This document shows positions 1 through 11,300 of a stretch of 64,000 nucleotides of DNA, piece after piece. The notes under the pieces were generated by a model. That model did not search any database and had not been told where the DNA came from. It worked only from the letters and a program-made list of their open reading frames with translations. A program made the translations under genes and the position numbers. The DNA lies in NCBI GenBank assembly GCA_963971425.1, contig OZ020518.1:8163989-8227988 (forward strand), given 5' to 3'. Within the stretch, counting starts at the first letter, position 1; each line of letters opens with the position of its first letter. The stretch comes from Bryoerythrophyllum caledonicum (Eukaryota > Streptophyta > Bryopsida > Pottiales > Pottiaceae).

Positions 1-977
1 TGATCAAGCATAGCTTACATAACTAAATTCTTATACATAGATTTGTTTGAGCTTTGTAGGTTGTTGTACAACTTGTCAATCTTTAAGGGATATTGAACAA
101 ATATATAATAGATTTTACAAAGTTTGAATGCAAGTTGCAATTTTGGATTTTCGTATCTGAATCTCCTTGCATTTTGTGTAAAAAGTAATGGTTCAAGATA
201 TTGACTCAATTTGTAAATCACTATGCAATACTTCTCTTAACTCTCAATGAACCTACTATACAAAAGTGGTTTATTGAGTCTTTTATCAATTTTCTATAAT
301 GTCAAAGTTGAGTGTGCTTTTTAAAGCTAGAATACTTTAGAAGCTATTTGTTAATAAGCACCCAAAGGTCCTTATTTGTGAATGTTTTATATTAACACTA
401 AGTATGATAATTATAAAAGTATGTTCTCAAGAAACATAATCATAATCCTATAAAGATTTATAACTATTAAGTGAAGAGCTTAGTAGTCTATCAACTAGAA
501 ACCTTATTAACTGTAGAAGAGCTTGTCAATCTTTAAATATGAAACATGAGGAAGAAACAAGAAGCCGTTCAATATCAATGATGACAAACCAAAAGTCACA
601 AATATTTCAAGAAATTTAGATACCTCAAATTAGGCACTAAAGAATGAGGGTATAACTTCTCACCAAAAACAATGGCATTTTATCTTGTACATTCTATTTC
701 TCCAAGGTCTTGGAGATTTCTCTAGTCTAAAATTGGCAATATATTTTGTGTTTATATGATTAATTAACAATTGTACATAGGTCTAAAAGGCAATAGTGGG
801 AGGGCAGATTAAAAAAAGGAGAAAAAAAGGCTACAGAAAGAACAAACTGTGAACTCCATCACCACACCTTCTTGAGTTCAACTGTAGCTAAAATTGATCT
901 ACAATAGAGATAGGATCATGGGAATAACTCAAGATTGCCACCATCACAAAGGAGAAGGTTTATCCACCTATTGAATG
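1..977. other. AT-rich flank downstream of the tRNase Z gene
   Basis: I see no convincing gene here. The DNA is AT-rich with only short chance ORFs. It contains the 3' flank of the minus-strand tRNase Z gene, whose stop codon complement is at 978-980. No element ends or RNA genes were recognised. Confidence 0.6.
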
Positions 978-3900
978 TTACCTTGTGAGAGGCTCATCTA
1001 GATTGGCGACCACAGTGACCGCTGCCAAGTCATGAGCAGCCATTACTGATTGCTTCCCAAAGGCTTGTTTGGCTGCCCACACTAAATCTGCAATTGTCCC
1101 CTTTTCCTGCACAATCAAACAATACTCTCTTTAGTGTAGCAAACTTTCAATAAGATCCTGCTATCTTCTTGAAAATGCAAAGACAAAAAAATTAAAAGGA
1201 TAACCCCCTCTTTTAATAGTCACCCAAAGTTTCAATATGATACTCCTTTTTACTACTCTTCCCTCGCTCTACAAATAAGTTCAATAGAAGAGCTAGGTGG
1301 TCTTATCCATCAAATAGTGGAAGAGCTTACCGAGGTGCCGTATAAGGAACCCTCCAACTTGCCACTAAAATGAGTGAGCACAAGAGATTTTGCATCAATC
1401 ATCCGAGCAAATTTTCCTGCCGATGCTGCATATGACAATAAATAGGAATATGTTGATAAGAGGATCGATCTACTTAAAAGTTTTCTAAACTAAAATAATA
1501 GATTTAACCCCCAAGAAGCCAAAAGTGACCACTACCATAGTTTATCCTGTAACATGGGATAGTTTGGATACAATTAGGAGATTTCTATTATTATCTAAAG
1601 AAGTTTAACCCTACATGACCACCAAGACAAAAGTGTTCATTCAACCTCAAATGAATCATTAGAAATAGGATTGGAAAGAAAAAAATTTACCCTACAACAT
1701 GAGGTAGTTTTAAACATTCCTAATTTTATCTTTAGAGGTTTAAAGTACCATCTCCATATTTTGAGAGTTAAATTGCAATGTCTATTTTGAGCTTCAGCAT
1801 TGAGGGGTTAATAAACTTACATGCAGTAGAATGGCCGCGCTGAGAAGCAAGGCGAGCCTCTTGCTCAAGGACGGTTGCCTCATGTACCACCACATCAGCA
1901 CCCCTTGCAGCAATTAGCAGTGACCGGGAGTCACTGGTGTCCCCAAGAATCACTGTCAAAAACATTAAAAAAAAATTTACATAATTTGTAAAGTGATGCA
2001 AAGAATCCATAAGTTTTAACCTCTTTTTTCATTTTTAATTATAAAAATCACGCGTACATAACTCTCAATTAATCTATAATTGAAGGCACCGTACAATATG
2101 ACCTTGTCTTCATTTTCATAGGCAGCTAAAACTGATTCTAACTTGAGTTTAGAGACCGCCAAGCTCTTCCATACTTCATAAGAATCCTACTTGAGACACC
2201 ACCAAGCTCTTTCACATCTTATAGGAGTAAACAAATAATAGTATTAAAAACCAAAAGACTGTAATCAATGACTTTACAAATAATTCCTAATTATATGGTC
2301 TCTTCTAGGGTGGCTAAAACTTGAGTTTAAAGACCACCAAGCCCTTCCAGAGAAAGATTCTAGATAACAGGCTCTTCTAATAGCAGTTAAAAGTGAGGAA
2401 AGAGTGATATTACAAATAAAACAAGGGGTATCTTATTTAAAACTCTGGATGACTTTACATAAATGTTTAAATTGTTTGTAACCAAGACTAAGTTTTGAAG
2501 GCAAACATTGAAAAAATATACCTGCTTTGCGGCCTTTCCTTGGAGGACCAAGGACGTCAGATGGATTGACCTGACAAAAGCGTTTTAAACCAAGATCAGC
2601 AGTGTAACAAATGCCTGTAGTAATAACTAGCATGGGTAAAATAGTGATGTGATGCTTTTAACAGAAATGGGCTCTAATCTCACATTTAGAAGAGGGAAAA
2701 AACAAGGCACTGTGACTTTTACACAAGCAGAAAAAGCTCACCGTTCTGCCATCTGAAAGCACAACTGAATGGCCTTGTTGTAATTTTGCGCACATGGGGC
2801 CTGGCAAAACTCCTGCCTCCTTTGCTCTTTCCACATCGAACCTGATTCAATAGAAACATAAGTCATAGGCATAATGCATTAAAGGAACTACTTGCTTATT
2901 GGTAACGTCACCCAAAGCTTCATTAAGATGCCCCCTCTTTTTACTACTCTTTCCTCATTCTGAAGAGTTACCAGATCAATGGAAGAGCTTGGTGGTCTCC
3001 AAATTCAATCCAGAGTAGTTTTAGTTGTTCATGAGGGTGAAGAAAGAGTTTGCATGATCAACCCTGAAGAATATTACCTGTCTTTCTCTGATTTACAAAC
3101 TAGCTTATGAATATTGAGCCTACAAGTACTTAATATTACTAGACAAGAGAGGAATAGTATCTTTGTGTAAAAGTGTTGTCGAAGGTATTACCTGCCAATT
3201 TTAGGCTGTTCCTCTACAACATAACCCCAACAGGGAATGGTGTGCTTCAGCAGACCAGCAACGACCTTGTACTTGCTGTCTTCATGTCTGGAAAACATCA
3301 GAAAACATACGGAAAAAAATTAAAAATCTCTACACCTACATCAGAGATAGAAAGTGGGGGAGAAAAGAACAGACTATAATAGTAAAGAATCACACAACTT
3401 CATACTTACACATGCCACAAGCCATCATCTGCGGAGCAGGGGATGTCTTTGCCAAGAAGCTCATCCTCATGACATTCCTCGGATATGTTCCAGTCGTTCG
3501 CTCTCTCAAACTTTCTACTGTAATGTCCTCTCTTCCGCTTCCCCTAGAGAAAAAAAAAAGGAAAAATCAATGATTTTTTTGAAGCAAACTAAAGCAAAGG
3601 CTATGTCAAAGAAGAAACTGAAGCAAAGGGTTATAGAAACTGAAGCAAGGGCTATGTCACCTCTTGTAAAACAAGCTCGTGCACAATGTACTTGTTGGGC
3701 ACACGCGCATGGGCCAGCTTCAGAGTGGTGCGAATCCAGTCCCTTAGACCTGGAGGACCGTAAATCTCAGTGGGCTGCCGCGTTGATGGCGCGGTCATTC
3801 CTATCATGCACAACAGGCCTTCCTACAGAAACATGCACCGCGTGAGTCTAGTGAATTTACATGAAGAATCAACATGACATTCAATGGGAACTACTGCCAT

Positions 3901-5335
3901 TGTATGAATTACCAATGTAGCGTCTTAGCTTCAGTGTGTGTTTCCAAATTCAGATCATATAAGGAGTCAAGGTTTGGGGTTCAGGGTTTTAGCTTTTTGG
4001 TGTGTAGCGTTTTAGTTTCAGCATATGTTTCCAACTCCAGGAGTCAAGACTTAGGGTTTTGGCTTTTTGGTGTATGTTAGATCCTCAACAGGGTTTAGGA
4101 TATAGGGTTTTAGCTATTTAGAGTATGTTTCTAAGGAACTCAAATTCCTCAACAAAGACTTTCAAGGGTCAAGGTTTAGGGTCTAGGGTTTAGGACTGCA
4201 CACCTGGGAGTCCGAATATCTGAAGGAGCGAGAGAAAGGAGTTAAAGGAGCAACATAGAATACCAAAACCATTAAATTCCAAAACCATTGCAAGCTCTAG
4301 ATTTCAAGGATACATGGTCGCCATGCATGTGGGTGATGAAAATGTTGTCAATAGCTCGATGGCGAAACTGAGTCCGATGCAGCTGCCGCTGCACGCCTTC
4401 TCCACAATCAAACATGTAGATCGTCCCATCTGAAAGCAAAACCATCAAACCGCAAAACATCACTACCAGATGTAAACAGTAAAAACTCAAAATCTGCCTG
4501 AAAACAACAAGAAAAACCTCAAGAACTGCCTGAAAAACCTGAAAAACTGCCTGAAAATCAAGGCTCTGACCTAAGCGCAGTGCGATGCAGGACGTGTTGC
4601 GGCTCAACGTGGGCATGGACGATGAGGTGCCCAAAAACACAATCTGCATGCCCCGGTGGTCACAAAAATCCGTCGTCATGAACGGAACCGGGTCTGCTTC
4701 ACCTGCACACGTAGGGTTGACATCCATAAACTACGAAACTTTACTTGCAAGAATGTGTCAATGACACAAAATGACTCAAACAGGTAACTAACAAAGGATA
4801 TAAATTTCTAAAGCTTCCGCAATCCTTGTCATGTCCTGAATATTATCCAAGTAAAGACAATGTGAAGAATGATCCATGAGACGCTTACCCTGATTTGAGC
4901 CAGAATTCTTCTGGCTCTTGTCACCAACTGCTGCTGCTGCTGATGCCGTAGACTTCATCATCTCATTCTGCACCCTGCGCGATTGGGCATTTGAATGCGG
5001 CGACCCATCTGCGAACTCAGGTTTCCAAACTCTCGTCCCTGCAAAGCAGTGAATCGCTCAAGCCTCACAACCAGCAAAACCAAAACAAAACTCCAAAATC
5101 AGGGTTTCTCGATGCTTACCACGAGAACGGCTCTCCGGTGATGGTTTACCTTCACGTGTTGCCCCTGTAAACAAAGCATACCTCCATCACTGATGAAGCT
5201 GCAAACTCACAACAAAAATCATACGAAGCGTCACATCATACCGTGTGGTCTTCGAGCTGTTGAAGAGTACGCGGCAGCACCACGCTGCGCCCACACTTGC
5301 TTCCACAACCGGAGCTGGCTTGATCGCATCGCCAT
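978..5335 (-). CDS. TRZ2: tRNase Z (tRNA 3' endonuclease), short form, probably organellar
   Basis: This metallo-beta-lactamase-fold nuclease removes the 3' trailer of pre-tRNAs. Coding exons, first to last: 5242-5335, 5120-5164, 4889-5038, 4571-4702, 4314-4429, 4204-4219, 3661-3818, 3410-3543, 3192-3287, 2742-2841, 2522-2570, 1821-1952, 1331-1425, 978-1106. They join in frame to 481 aa with GT-AG borders. The start lies in CACCATGG, and about 30 R/S/A-rich residues resemble a transit peptide, followed by a low-complexity linker. Family motifs: GTSSSMPTLSRN near residue 118, zinc motif HMHGDH at 174-179, FGLPGLL, GDTSD at 367-371, HEAT at 387-390, RGHSTA, and THFS at 425-428. The motif order and length fit the plant chloroplast TRZ2 type better than the long forms. 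Exon 6 is only 16 nt. Several introns carry the GAAGAGCTTGGTGGTCT repeat family. Whether the target is plastid or mitochondrion is unresolved. Confidence 0.92.
1205..1330 (-). repeat. Intronic repeat with GAAGAGCTTGGTGGTCT core (copy 1)
   Basis: This copy begins with the shared edge GTCACCCAAAGTTTCAAT and a pyrimidine-rich TTTTTACTACTCTTCC tract, then has two diverged copies of the AGAGCTNGGTGGTCT core. It runs up to the 5' splice site of tRNase Z exon 13, so the donor GTAAGCTCTTCC lies inside a repeat-like core. Confidence 0.65.
2085..2460 (+). repeat. Intronic repeat, ACCACCAAGCTCTTCCA core (copy 2, compound)
   Basis: Intron 11 of tRNase Z holds a compound copy in the other orientation. 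Three core units (GAGACCGCCAAGCTCTTCCA, ACACCACCAAGCTCTTTC, AGACCACCAAGCCCTTCCA) are followed by AGTGAGGAAAGAGTGATATT and the edge GGTATCTTATTTAAAACT. The repeated start around GACTTGAGTTTARAGACC suggests internal amplification or two adjacent copies. Confidence 0.65.
2905..3070 (-). repeat. Intronic repeat with GAAGAGCTTGGTGGTCT core (copy 3)
   Basis: Intron 9 of tRNase Z. The order is GTCACCCAAAGCTTCATTAA, CTCTTTTTACTACTCTTTCC, TGGAAGAGCTTGGTGGTCT, then AGAGTAGTTTTAGTTG. This is the cleanest single-unit copy and shows the basic structure of the family. Confidence 0.7.
3890..4200. repeat. Degenerate tandem repeat in tRNase Z intron 6
   Basis: About three diverged units of roughly 70-90 bp. 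Each contains a form of TATGTTTCCAA, AGGAGTCAAG, GTTTAGGGTTTTGG and CTTTTTGGTGT. The TTTAGGG words look telomere-like but are scattered, so this is an intronic repeat and not a telomere tract. Confidence 0.5.
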
Positions 5336-5641
5336 GGTGAAGAACCGGACTCAAAGCATGATTGGAGACGCCAAAATGCAACTCAATGCATCATCTGGAA
5401 CCATGATCACATGAAACCCACATGCAACGAAGGTGGAGAAGAAGACGGACTCAGAGTGTGCCAACGCTCACTGTTCATCCTGACTTAGTAGGTCTGTTCA
5501 TCCGGCGCGGCTCTTCAACGGCGAGTCTCCAGATGTGTTAGCCTTCTTGCAGCTGCGCGAGAATCTCCGAGCTTGCTCTTCCCTCTGACCTTCCCTGTGT
5601 GTGTGTAAGTGTTGGCTGCCACTTTGTGAAGTGTGGGCGAC
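5336..5641. promoter_or_regulatory. Shared divergent promoter between tRNase Z and PPR genes
   Basis: Only 306 bp separate the ATG of the minus-strand tRNase Z (5335) from the ATG of the plus-strand PPR gene (5642). Both 5' UTRs and both core promoters must fit here, so shared control is likely. No clear TATA box was found. A GTGTGTGT run lies near 5597. Transcription start sites cannot be placed from sequence. Confidence 0.6.
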
Positions 5642-8600
5642 ATGAGGCGGATGGTGGCGCAGCGGCTCGGGCGCTTCACGGTTGGCCAGCGGAGCGCCTG
5701 GGCAGCCGCGGAGAAGGTGTGTGAGGGATCGTTTTGGTGGTGGCCGATGCAGTTTCCGATGTTGCGCTTCGTTGGTTTGCGTTGTTGGAGTTTTCGCATT
5801 GCGAAACTCATTTAGTTTAGGTTTTCTTTCGTGGGAATTCCGATTCTGTGTCTTTTTCTTAGGTTTTGATCTCTTGTAGTGCGGAAGTAGAATTTTTTAT
5901 GCAATTGTGTACGCGCTTTATAAAGGAGTGGTTGTTTTAGTTTTAGGATCTTCGCAGTGGCGAGGGCTCTGGGTTAGGGTTTAGGGTTTAGGGTTTTCCG
6001 CGGTGGCGCTTCGGAAGTTCGTTTCACTGGGTTTAGGTTTTCGTATCAAAGACTTCGTTTTGAGATTTTGATCTCGAGCAGGAATTTCCTTCCAATTGTC
6101 GCATTTTCCAACTGATGCATATGGGACGTTGAAGGCTTTTCGCACCGGCAAGGGTTTAGGGTTTAGTGTTTTAGACGAGATTGTAGAGTTTTGGTTCTGG
6201 GGTTTACGTTTTCGCGTTTGTCTGGGTGGTGCTTCGGAATCTCGTTTCAGGTTTTCTGCATTGTTTTTAGGTTTTAGCTGAAGGCTCTTGGCAGTGGCGA
6301 GGGTTTTGGTTTTGGTTTTGGTCTTAGTTTAGGGTACAGTGTTTTTCGAAGTGGCGCTTCGGAATTCCGTTTCAGGTTTTCTGTACACATATCTCTTTGT
6401 ATTTTCTCACTGTTATGAGATTTTGAGCTCTTGCAGCCAATTTTCATCCAATTGTCGCCGTTTTGAAACTCATGCATGATTTGTTTTGCAGTTAACGAAC
6501 TCCGGTGCACCAGTGTTTGATGCAACGAACGCAGCGTTTTCCAGGTTTGGAGACCTTTTCCAGTTCAGAGTTGACAACTATAGAGTTCTCACCGAAAGCT
6601 GCAACAAGCTACCCTCTCTTTTGACTAATACTCCCTCACTCCAAATAGTCATTAGATCAATAGAAGAGCTTGGTGGTCTTATCCTCAAATTCAGTCAATG
6701 GAAGAGCTCGGTGGTTCTCTTGATCCAAGTTAAAGTAGCTTCAACCTTCTTTAAAAGCGAAGAAAGATTTTAAGTGAGATACCATAGAGTTCTTTCAATA
6801 GGATTTCCTCTCTTTAGACTACTCTTTCCTCACTCTTTATTCATTTGGAACCAGGGCGAAGATTGACATGTGTGTTGATGTCACAACAGGGATGATGCCC
6901 GGAGCTACTGCACGGGTGGTCAAAAGCAAAATGCAGCAGCTTATGCGTTGCGTAACTATGCGAACAACATCTACCAATACAACAAGGTCCTGGACGAGCT
7001 CAACTTCAACAGACGGTAACTATTATCAACAGACGACCATTGGCACTTTTTTGGCAAATTTTTGTACTTATTATATGCTCCTAACTGTACATTGTTTTGT
7101 TTTTTGTACTTACTTTTGTGATTATTCTCTGCAGGTCTTTCTTGATGCGGGATGTGTATGAAGACATGCAACTGGATGGAGTTCGGCCGATTCGCAACAC
7201 CTTCCACACTCTCATCACTGGTTGTATGAAAGGGCTAAGGCTCATGGATGCGATGTACTTCTTCGATGAAATGAAAGCTCTGGGTCTTCAACCTGATGTA
7301 AGTGCACCCTGTCCTTCTGTCGATTCAACAGAATAGCAAGAGAGTAAATTTTTCAGTCATAAGATACTCCCTCTGTTTTTCATTTAAAATCAGGTCTAGA
7401 TAGTTTTCAAAAGGAGATTAAAGGCGGGTAGTATTTATCAGGGTTGATCGCATGAAAACTCTTTCTTCACTCTCAAAGACAACGACTTGAGTTTAGAGAC
7501 CATCAATCTCTTTCATTGACTGAATTAAAGGATAAGGCCACCAAGCTCTTCTTTTGATCTAATAACTGTTTAGAGTGAGGAAAGATTAGTGCAATGAATA
7601 AAAAGAGGGGTTACCTCATTGCAACCTTGGGTGACCTAACAAATCGTTCAAATTTATCGTGCCAACCTGTGTACTTACCTGACTCTAAAACTTTTGTTGT
7701 TTTCCAGATTGTGCTCTACAATTGCATCATCTCGACTTGTGGCCTAGCCAACCAACTCGAACAGGCTTTCCAGGTATATCAGCTCGTTATTTCTGAGGTT
7801 AATCGACATAGAGAAGTAGAAAAAATGATCAAATCGTGTCATTTCTACTGCATTATTAACGCTATGACCAATGTGATCCTTATCATGTTATGATTGGAGC
7901 CATCAGGTGGCAGCAGAGATGGAGGCAAATGGCATTAAGCCAACCCACCGCACGTTCCTTGCGCTATTAAACGCCTGCGGCACAGCCGGCCGTGTGGAGG
8001 AAGCGTATGCTGCTCTCCTCTACTTTCTTCACCCGGACTCAGTTTCCTAGTTTTCTCGCAGATTTTGTCTCTTAATTTGCCTGACTGAGGTTTGTCTCGC
8101 AGATACGGTGTGGTGCAGAGAATGGCTGCTTTTGGCTTGACCCTAAACAGCTCATGCTACGCCGCACTCATTCAAACCCACAAGAACCACCGCCCCGTCA
8201 ATCAAGTGACATTCCAGAAGGTTGACATGTTATAAACCTCACCTGTTATCAAAGCATTCAACCGGATTTTGTGTCCTGTTATGAATCTCATACTTCACCT
8301 TCTGCGATTCTGTTATGAAAGCATTCTACCAGTGTATGATGTAGGGTTATCTAGTTATTTTTCATCAGGTTATAACTTCGTTTGAGTTGATTGGACAGAT
8401 ATTCGAGCTGCTGGAGCAGTCAAAGGGTTGTGACACAACTGGGGACGGCGAAGGTCGGGAGGAGTTCGAGGAAGAGCTGGCGAATCTTGTCACTGGAGGA
8501 GGCCTTCAGCCCACTCGAAGCTATGTGAACCGCCGACTCAACGTCTTCTATGCTGCTTTGAGGGCTTTTGGAGAGCTCGGAAACATCGAGGTTCGTGGAT

Positions 8601-10518
8601 GTGATCAATTCTCTATAAAAATTGTCGTATTTAGTCTGAGATCTACTAATTGTTTCAAATTGATTATATCTTTTTCTGTTAGATAAATATCCTTTCAAGT
8701 TTCGAGTGATACCCTTTTGATATTATATTGCAGTTGTGAGCTTTCTACTTCCATATTAAAGTGAATAGAATTATTGATGGATGGTGGCAGGCGGTGGAGA
8801 AGGTCATGGAATTGCTGAAACAGGATAACCACCAAGTTGACGCCACATGCATCACCGAGCTTGTAAAGTAAGTGACAAGTTCTTTATCTTTGGCTGTATA
8901 CCTTGCATCTGTGAGTTGTAACTAACCGCAGATAATTTACTTCATCTCAAGGGCTTATGTTGGGCGCGGTCTCATGGAGAAAGCTGTGCAAGTTGTGGAC
9001 GAGTATGTCGAAACTGGCAAGAACCCATCGTTAGCACTTTACGTTGTAAGTGGACTCAACTTCATGCTTTCGTGCCTAGCATGTAGTTAGGTAACAAGTT
9101 TTTTTGTAACATCACCCAAAGTCTTAATAAGATACCTCTACTTGACTTTAATACTACTATGTCTTCACTCTTTAGATAGAGAAGAGCTCGGTGGTTTCTC
9201 AACTAAAAAATTTCAATTATGTATGGAAGAGCTTGGTGGTCTTTACTCTGAAGTTAGAAATAGTTTTAGCCGAGGAAGGCGAGGTCATATTTTACCATGA
9301 ATCTTAGCCGCCTTTCTCTTCTTTGAGCTGAATGTAGATTACTTGAGAGCTATTCAAGGGTGATCTTAATTTTTTATATGAGAAAAGAGGTCAAAACTCG
9401 CGGTATCCTTACCTCACGTTACTTCATTGAATTTTGCAGTAGTCATGCTAATCCAAGAAATTTTTTGGCTTGTGCAGACACTGATTGAAAGCTGCCTTCA
9501 ACGGCGCAACCCGTACAACATGGGAGCTGCTAAAAAGCTTCTGGTATGTCAGAAGTAAATATTTTTGTCTACCTCATCTGAAATTTTGTCCTCTTTGGAA
9601 AGATGAGTCTTATCGTTTGTGCCGTTGCTGTTTGTTTCTCAGGATCAAATGGACGGAAAAGGATTCTTCTTGAACACGAATATTGGATCCAACTTTCTGT
9701 ACCTTGCTTCGTTGGATACGGTATAATACCCACTTTCCTGTGCCTTGTTGAGATCCTGAGCATTATGACTGTCAAGGCTGCCCATAAGTTTCACAATATC
9801 CATCACATGTGGAAGTTTTAAGTAGAAGTTGAATGCGAGCTATATCTGACACCTATTGTGACTTACAGGTTGGAGACCTCTCCACAGCCAACACTATCTG
9901 GGATATGATGAAGAAGCGAACCCTTCGGCCATCTGTCAAAACACTCACTGCCTACTGCAACAGTTTACAGGTCAGCTCAAACACCTCCCTTTTGCATACA
10001 TGTTTATGTTTACCCCTCTAAGATCTATGGTACAATACGACCTCTCCTTTTTCATTCTCGAAGGTGTCTAAAACTAACTCTAACCTGAGATTAACGACCA
10101 CCAAGCTCTTCCATTTGAGAGACCACCAAGCTCTTCCATTTGAGAGACCACCAAGCTCTTCCACGAGTGAAGAAAGGGTAGTAGTGTGAATCAAAAGCGG
10201 AAGTATCTTATTAAAACTTTGGGTGATCCTACAAATGTGCAGACAAGAGGAGTTCCCGAAGACGACCCCAGGCTCTCCGCCGCCAAAGAACTCCTGGCCA
10301 AGTTTCAGAAGAGGAACAACTGGGTTGCTGGAGCCCAAACCGAGACACCCCTGAAAGAAAGTGAGCAGCGGCAAGAGCACGGAGAAGAAGACATGCACCT
10401 CGGAGACGAATCTTCCAGCGTGCATGATCACGGTGATGTTGAAGAACAGACGGCTGCAGTAGATGATGGTGGAGCTGAGCAGCAAACTAGCGAGCCTGCT
10501 GTTGCAGCCACCACTTAG
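5642..10518 (+). CDS. Pentatricopeptide repeat (PPR) protein, P class, probably organellar
   Basis: Helical-repeat RNA-binding protein. Coding exons: 5642-5716, 6492-6544, 6890-7015, 7135-7297, 7708-7773, 7907-8004, 8103-8220, 8369-8590, 8791-8867, 8952-9045, 9478-9543, 9643-9720, 9869-9970, 10243-10518. They join in frame to 537 aa. The N-terminus (MRRMVAQRLGRF...) is basic and lacks acid, like a mitochondrial transit peptide. PPR units of 35 residues are clear near 106-139, 140-174 and 175-209, each with the pattern YNxLIxxxxxxGxxxxAxxxFxxMxxxGxxPD. A further unit sits near 413-446. Between them is a helical region with an acidic insert. The tail (from about residue 470) is polar, E/Q/D-rich and probably disordered. 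No E, DYW or SMR domain is visible. Many introns are unusual for a PPR gene, as most plant P-class genes have few. It is divergent from tRNase Z, suggesting a joint role in organelle RNA maturation (inference). Confidence 0.88.
5975..6480. repeat. Degenerate repeats and telobox-like words in PPR intron 1
   Basis: Intron 1 (5717-6491) begins with a TTTAGGG-type tract near 5970-5998. It then has three diverged units that share GTGGCGCTTCGGAA and TTTCAGGTTTTC (near 6003, 6227 and 6350), two of which continue into TGAGATTTTGATCTC and TTCCAATTGTCGC. It may be a leader intron with enhancer-like repeats, or plain duplication. Confidence 0.45.
6628..6860 (-). repeat. Intronic repeat with GAAGAGCTTGGTGGTCT core (copy 4)
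   Basis: PPR intron 2. Two cores (AGAAGAGCTTGGTGGTCTTA and GGAAGAGCTCGGTGGTTCTC) sit between CTCCCTCACTCCAAATAGTC and a second pyrimidine block, GACTACTCTTTCCTCACTC. The second block suggests two overlapping copies. Confidence 0.6.
7360..7645 (+). repeat. Intronic repeat, ACCAAGCTCTTC core (copy 5)
   Basis: PPR intron 4. Cores GAGACCATCAATCTCTTTC and GGCCACCAAGCTCTTC are followed by AGAGTGAGGAAAGATTAGTG, AAAAAGAGGGGTTACCTCAT and the edge ACCTTGGGTGACC. Same orientation as copies 2 and 7. Confidence 0.6.
9108..9430 (-). repeat. Intronic repeat with GAAGAGCTTGGTGGTCT core (copy 6)
   Basis: PPR intron 10. The edge ATCACCCAAAGTCTTAATAA precedes cores AGAAGAGCTCGGTGGTTTCT and TGGAAGAGCTTGGTGGTCTT. 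Then come AGTTTTAGCCGAGGAAGG and AGGTCATATTTTACCATGAA, which match the far edge of copy 7 read in reverse. Confidence 0.65.
10025..10236 (+). repeat. Intronic repeat, three tandem cores (copy 7)
   Basis: Last intron of the PPR gene. The unit GAGACCACCAAGCTCTTCCA occurs in tandem (three cores between 10095 and 10160), followed by GAGTGAAGAAAGGGTAGTAG and the edge TCTTATTAAAACTTTGGGTG. The edge ends only a few bases before the 3' splice site of the last exon (10243). Confidence 0.7.
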
Positions 10519-11300
10519 ATTTGATAGGGCAACAACATAGATTTGACAGATCAGGAACAGCAACGTCGAGGAGAAATCGAGACTATGTAGATTGACTTAC
10601 AGGGTTCATGGACTTCTCCGATTTGCTCACCATTTTTAGGTAACCATCTTCCTCCGAGTTGCTTCTCTTATTGGAATCTTGTGGAATGTAGGTTCAAGTA
10701 GTGGACGGAACCCTTAGATACTGGTAGTCAATTTTGTTGAGTAGACACACTCTCCGATTATTATTGCTAGCTTTGTCCCTTGCAGATGGACAGAGTGAAT
10801 GGTTTTCTCAGCCTCGATAGCTCAGTATTGGGTTATGCCTCTGAGAACCAAGAAATCAGTGCTAGCTTCAATCTTCTTCACCGAATCATCTCTCACCAAA
10901 TATAAGTCATTTGTCCTCCGTCATAATCATAGGTTTCAAAACATACATGTAGAGGAAAGGTTGATTTACTGTAGCTTCGCAGTATGGCACAACTCTTTCA
11001 CAGAACCTACTTCTGACCACGAAAATCTCAATCCATTAAAGAGTGGGCGCCTCTAACTATCAGGCGTGCCCTTGCATATATTGATCATTTGTGCAAAGAT
11101 GAACAAAAGTACTGTCCGAAGCGATAACCTAAACCCTTATAAACGCCGCGACATTACTACATTTTTACACAAGGGTAGGTAGAACGTAGACGGAAGAAGC
11201 CACGTCAATCAAGTAGGACAGGTTCATGGAAGCACAAAACGAAGAGCTAATTCAGCTCATTCTTCTGATCTAAGAGTCAATTGTTGGATTAAGTGGCAAG
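10519..11300. other. Region between the PPR stop and the 11.3-kb ORF
   Basis: This interval should hold the PPR 3' UTR and, near its right end, the 3' flank of the minus-strand ORF that stops at 11301. A short plus-strand ORF (10799-11056) has no family features. I see nothing else. Confidence 0.5.

Noticed and set aside
5187-5381. 64-aa ORF at the tRNase Z 5' end as the true start
   Set aside because: It has no ATG in that frame and runs through the first splice donor. The overlapping frame from ATG 5335 in CACCATGG joins correctly to exon 2.
5965-6000. Telomere or interstitial telomere tract (TTTAGGG words; also near 4150 and 63620-63740)
   Set aside because: Only two or three imperfect units in a row, within introns or leader regions. 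They are telobox-like words, not telomeric arrays.
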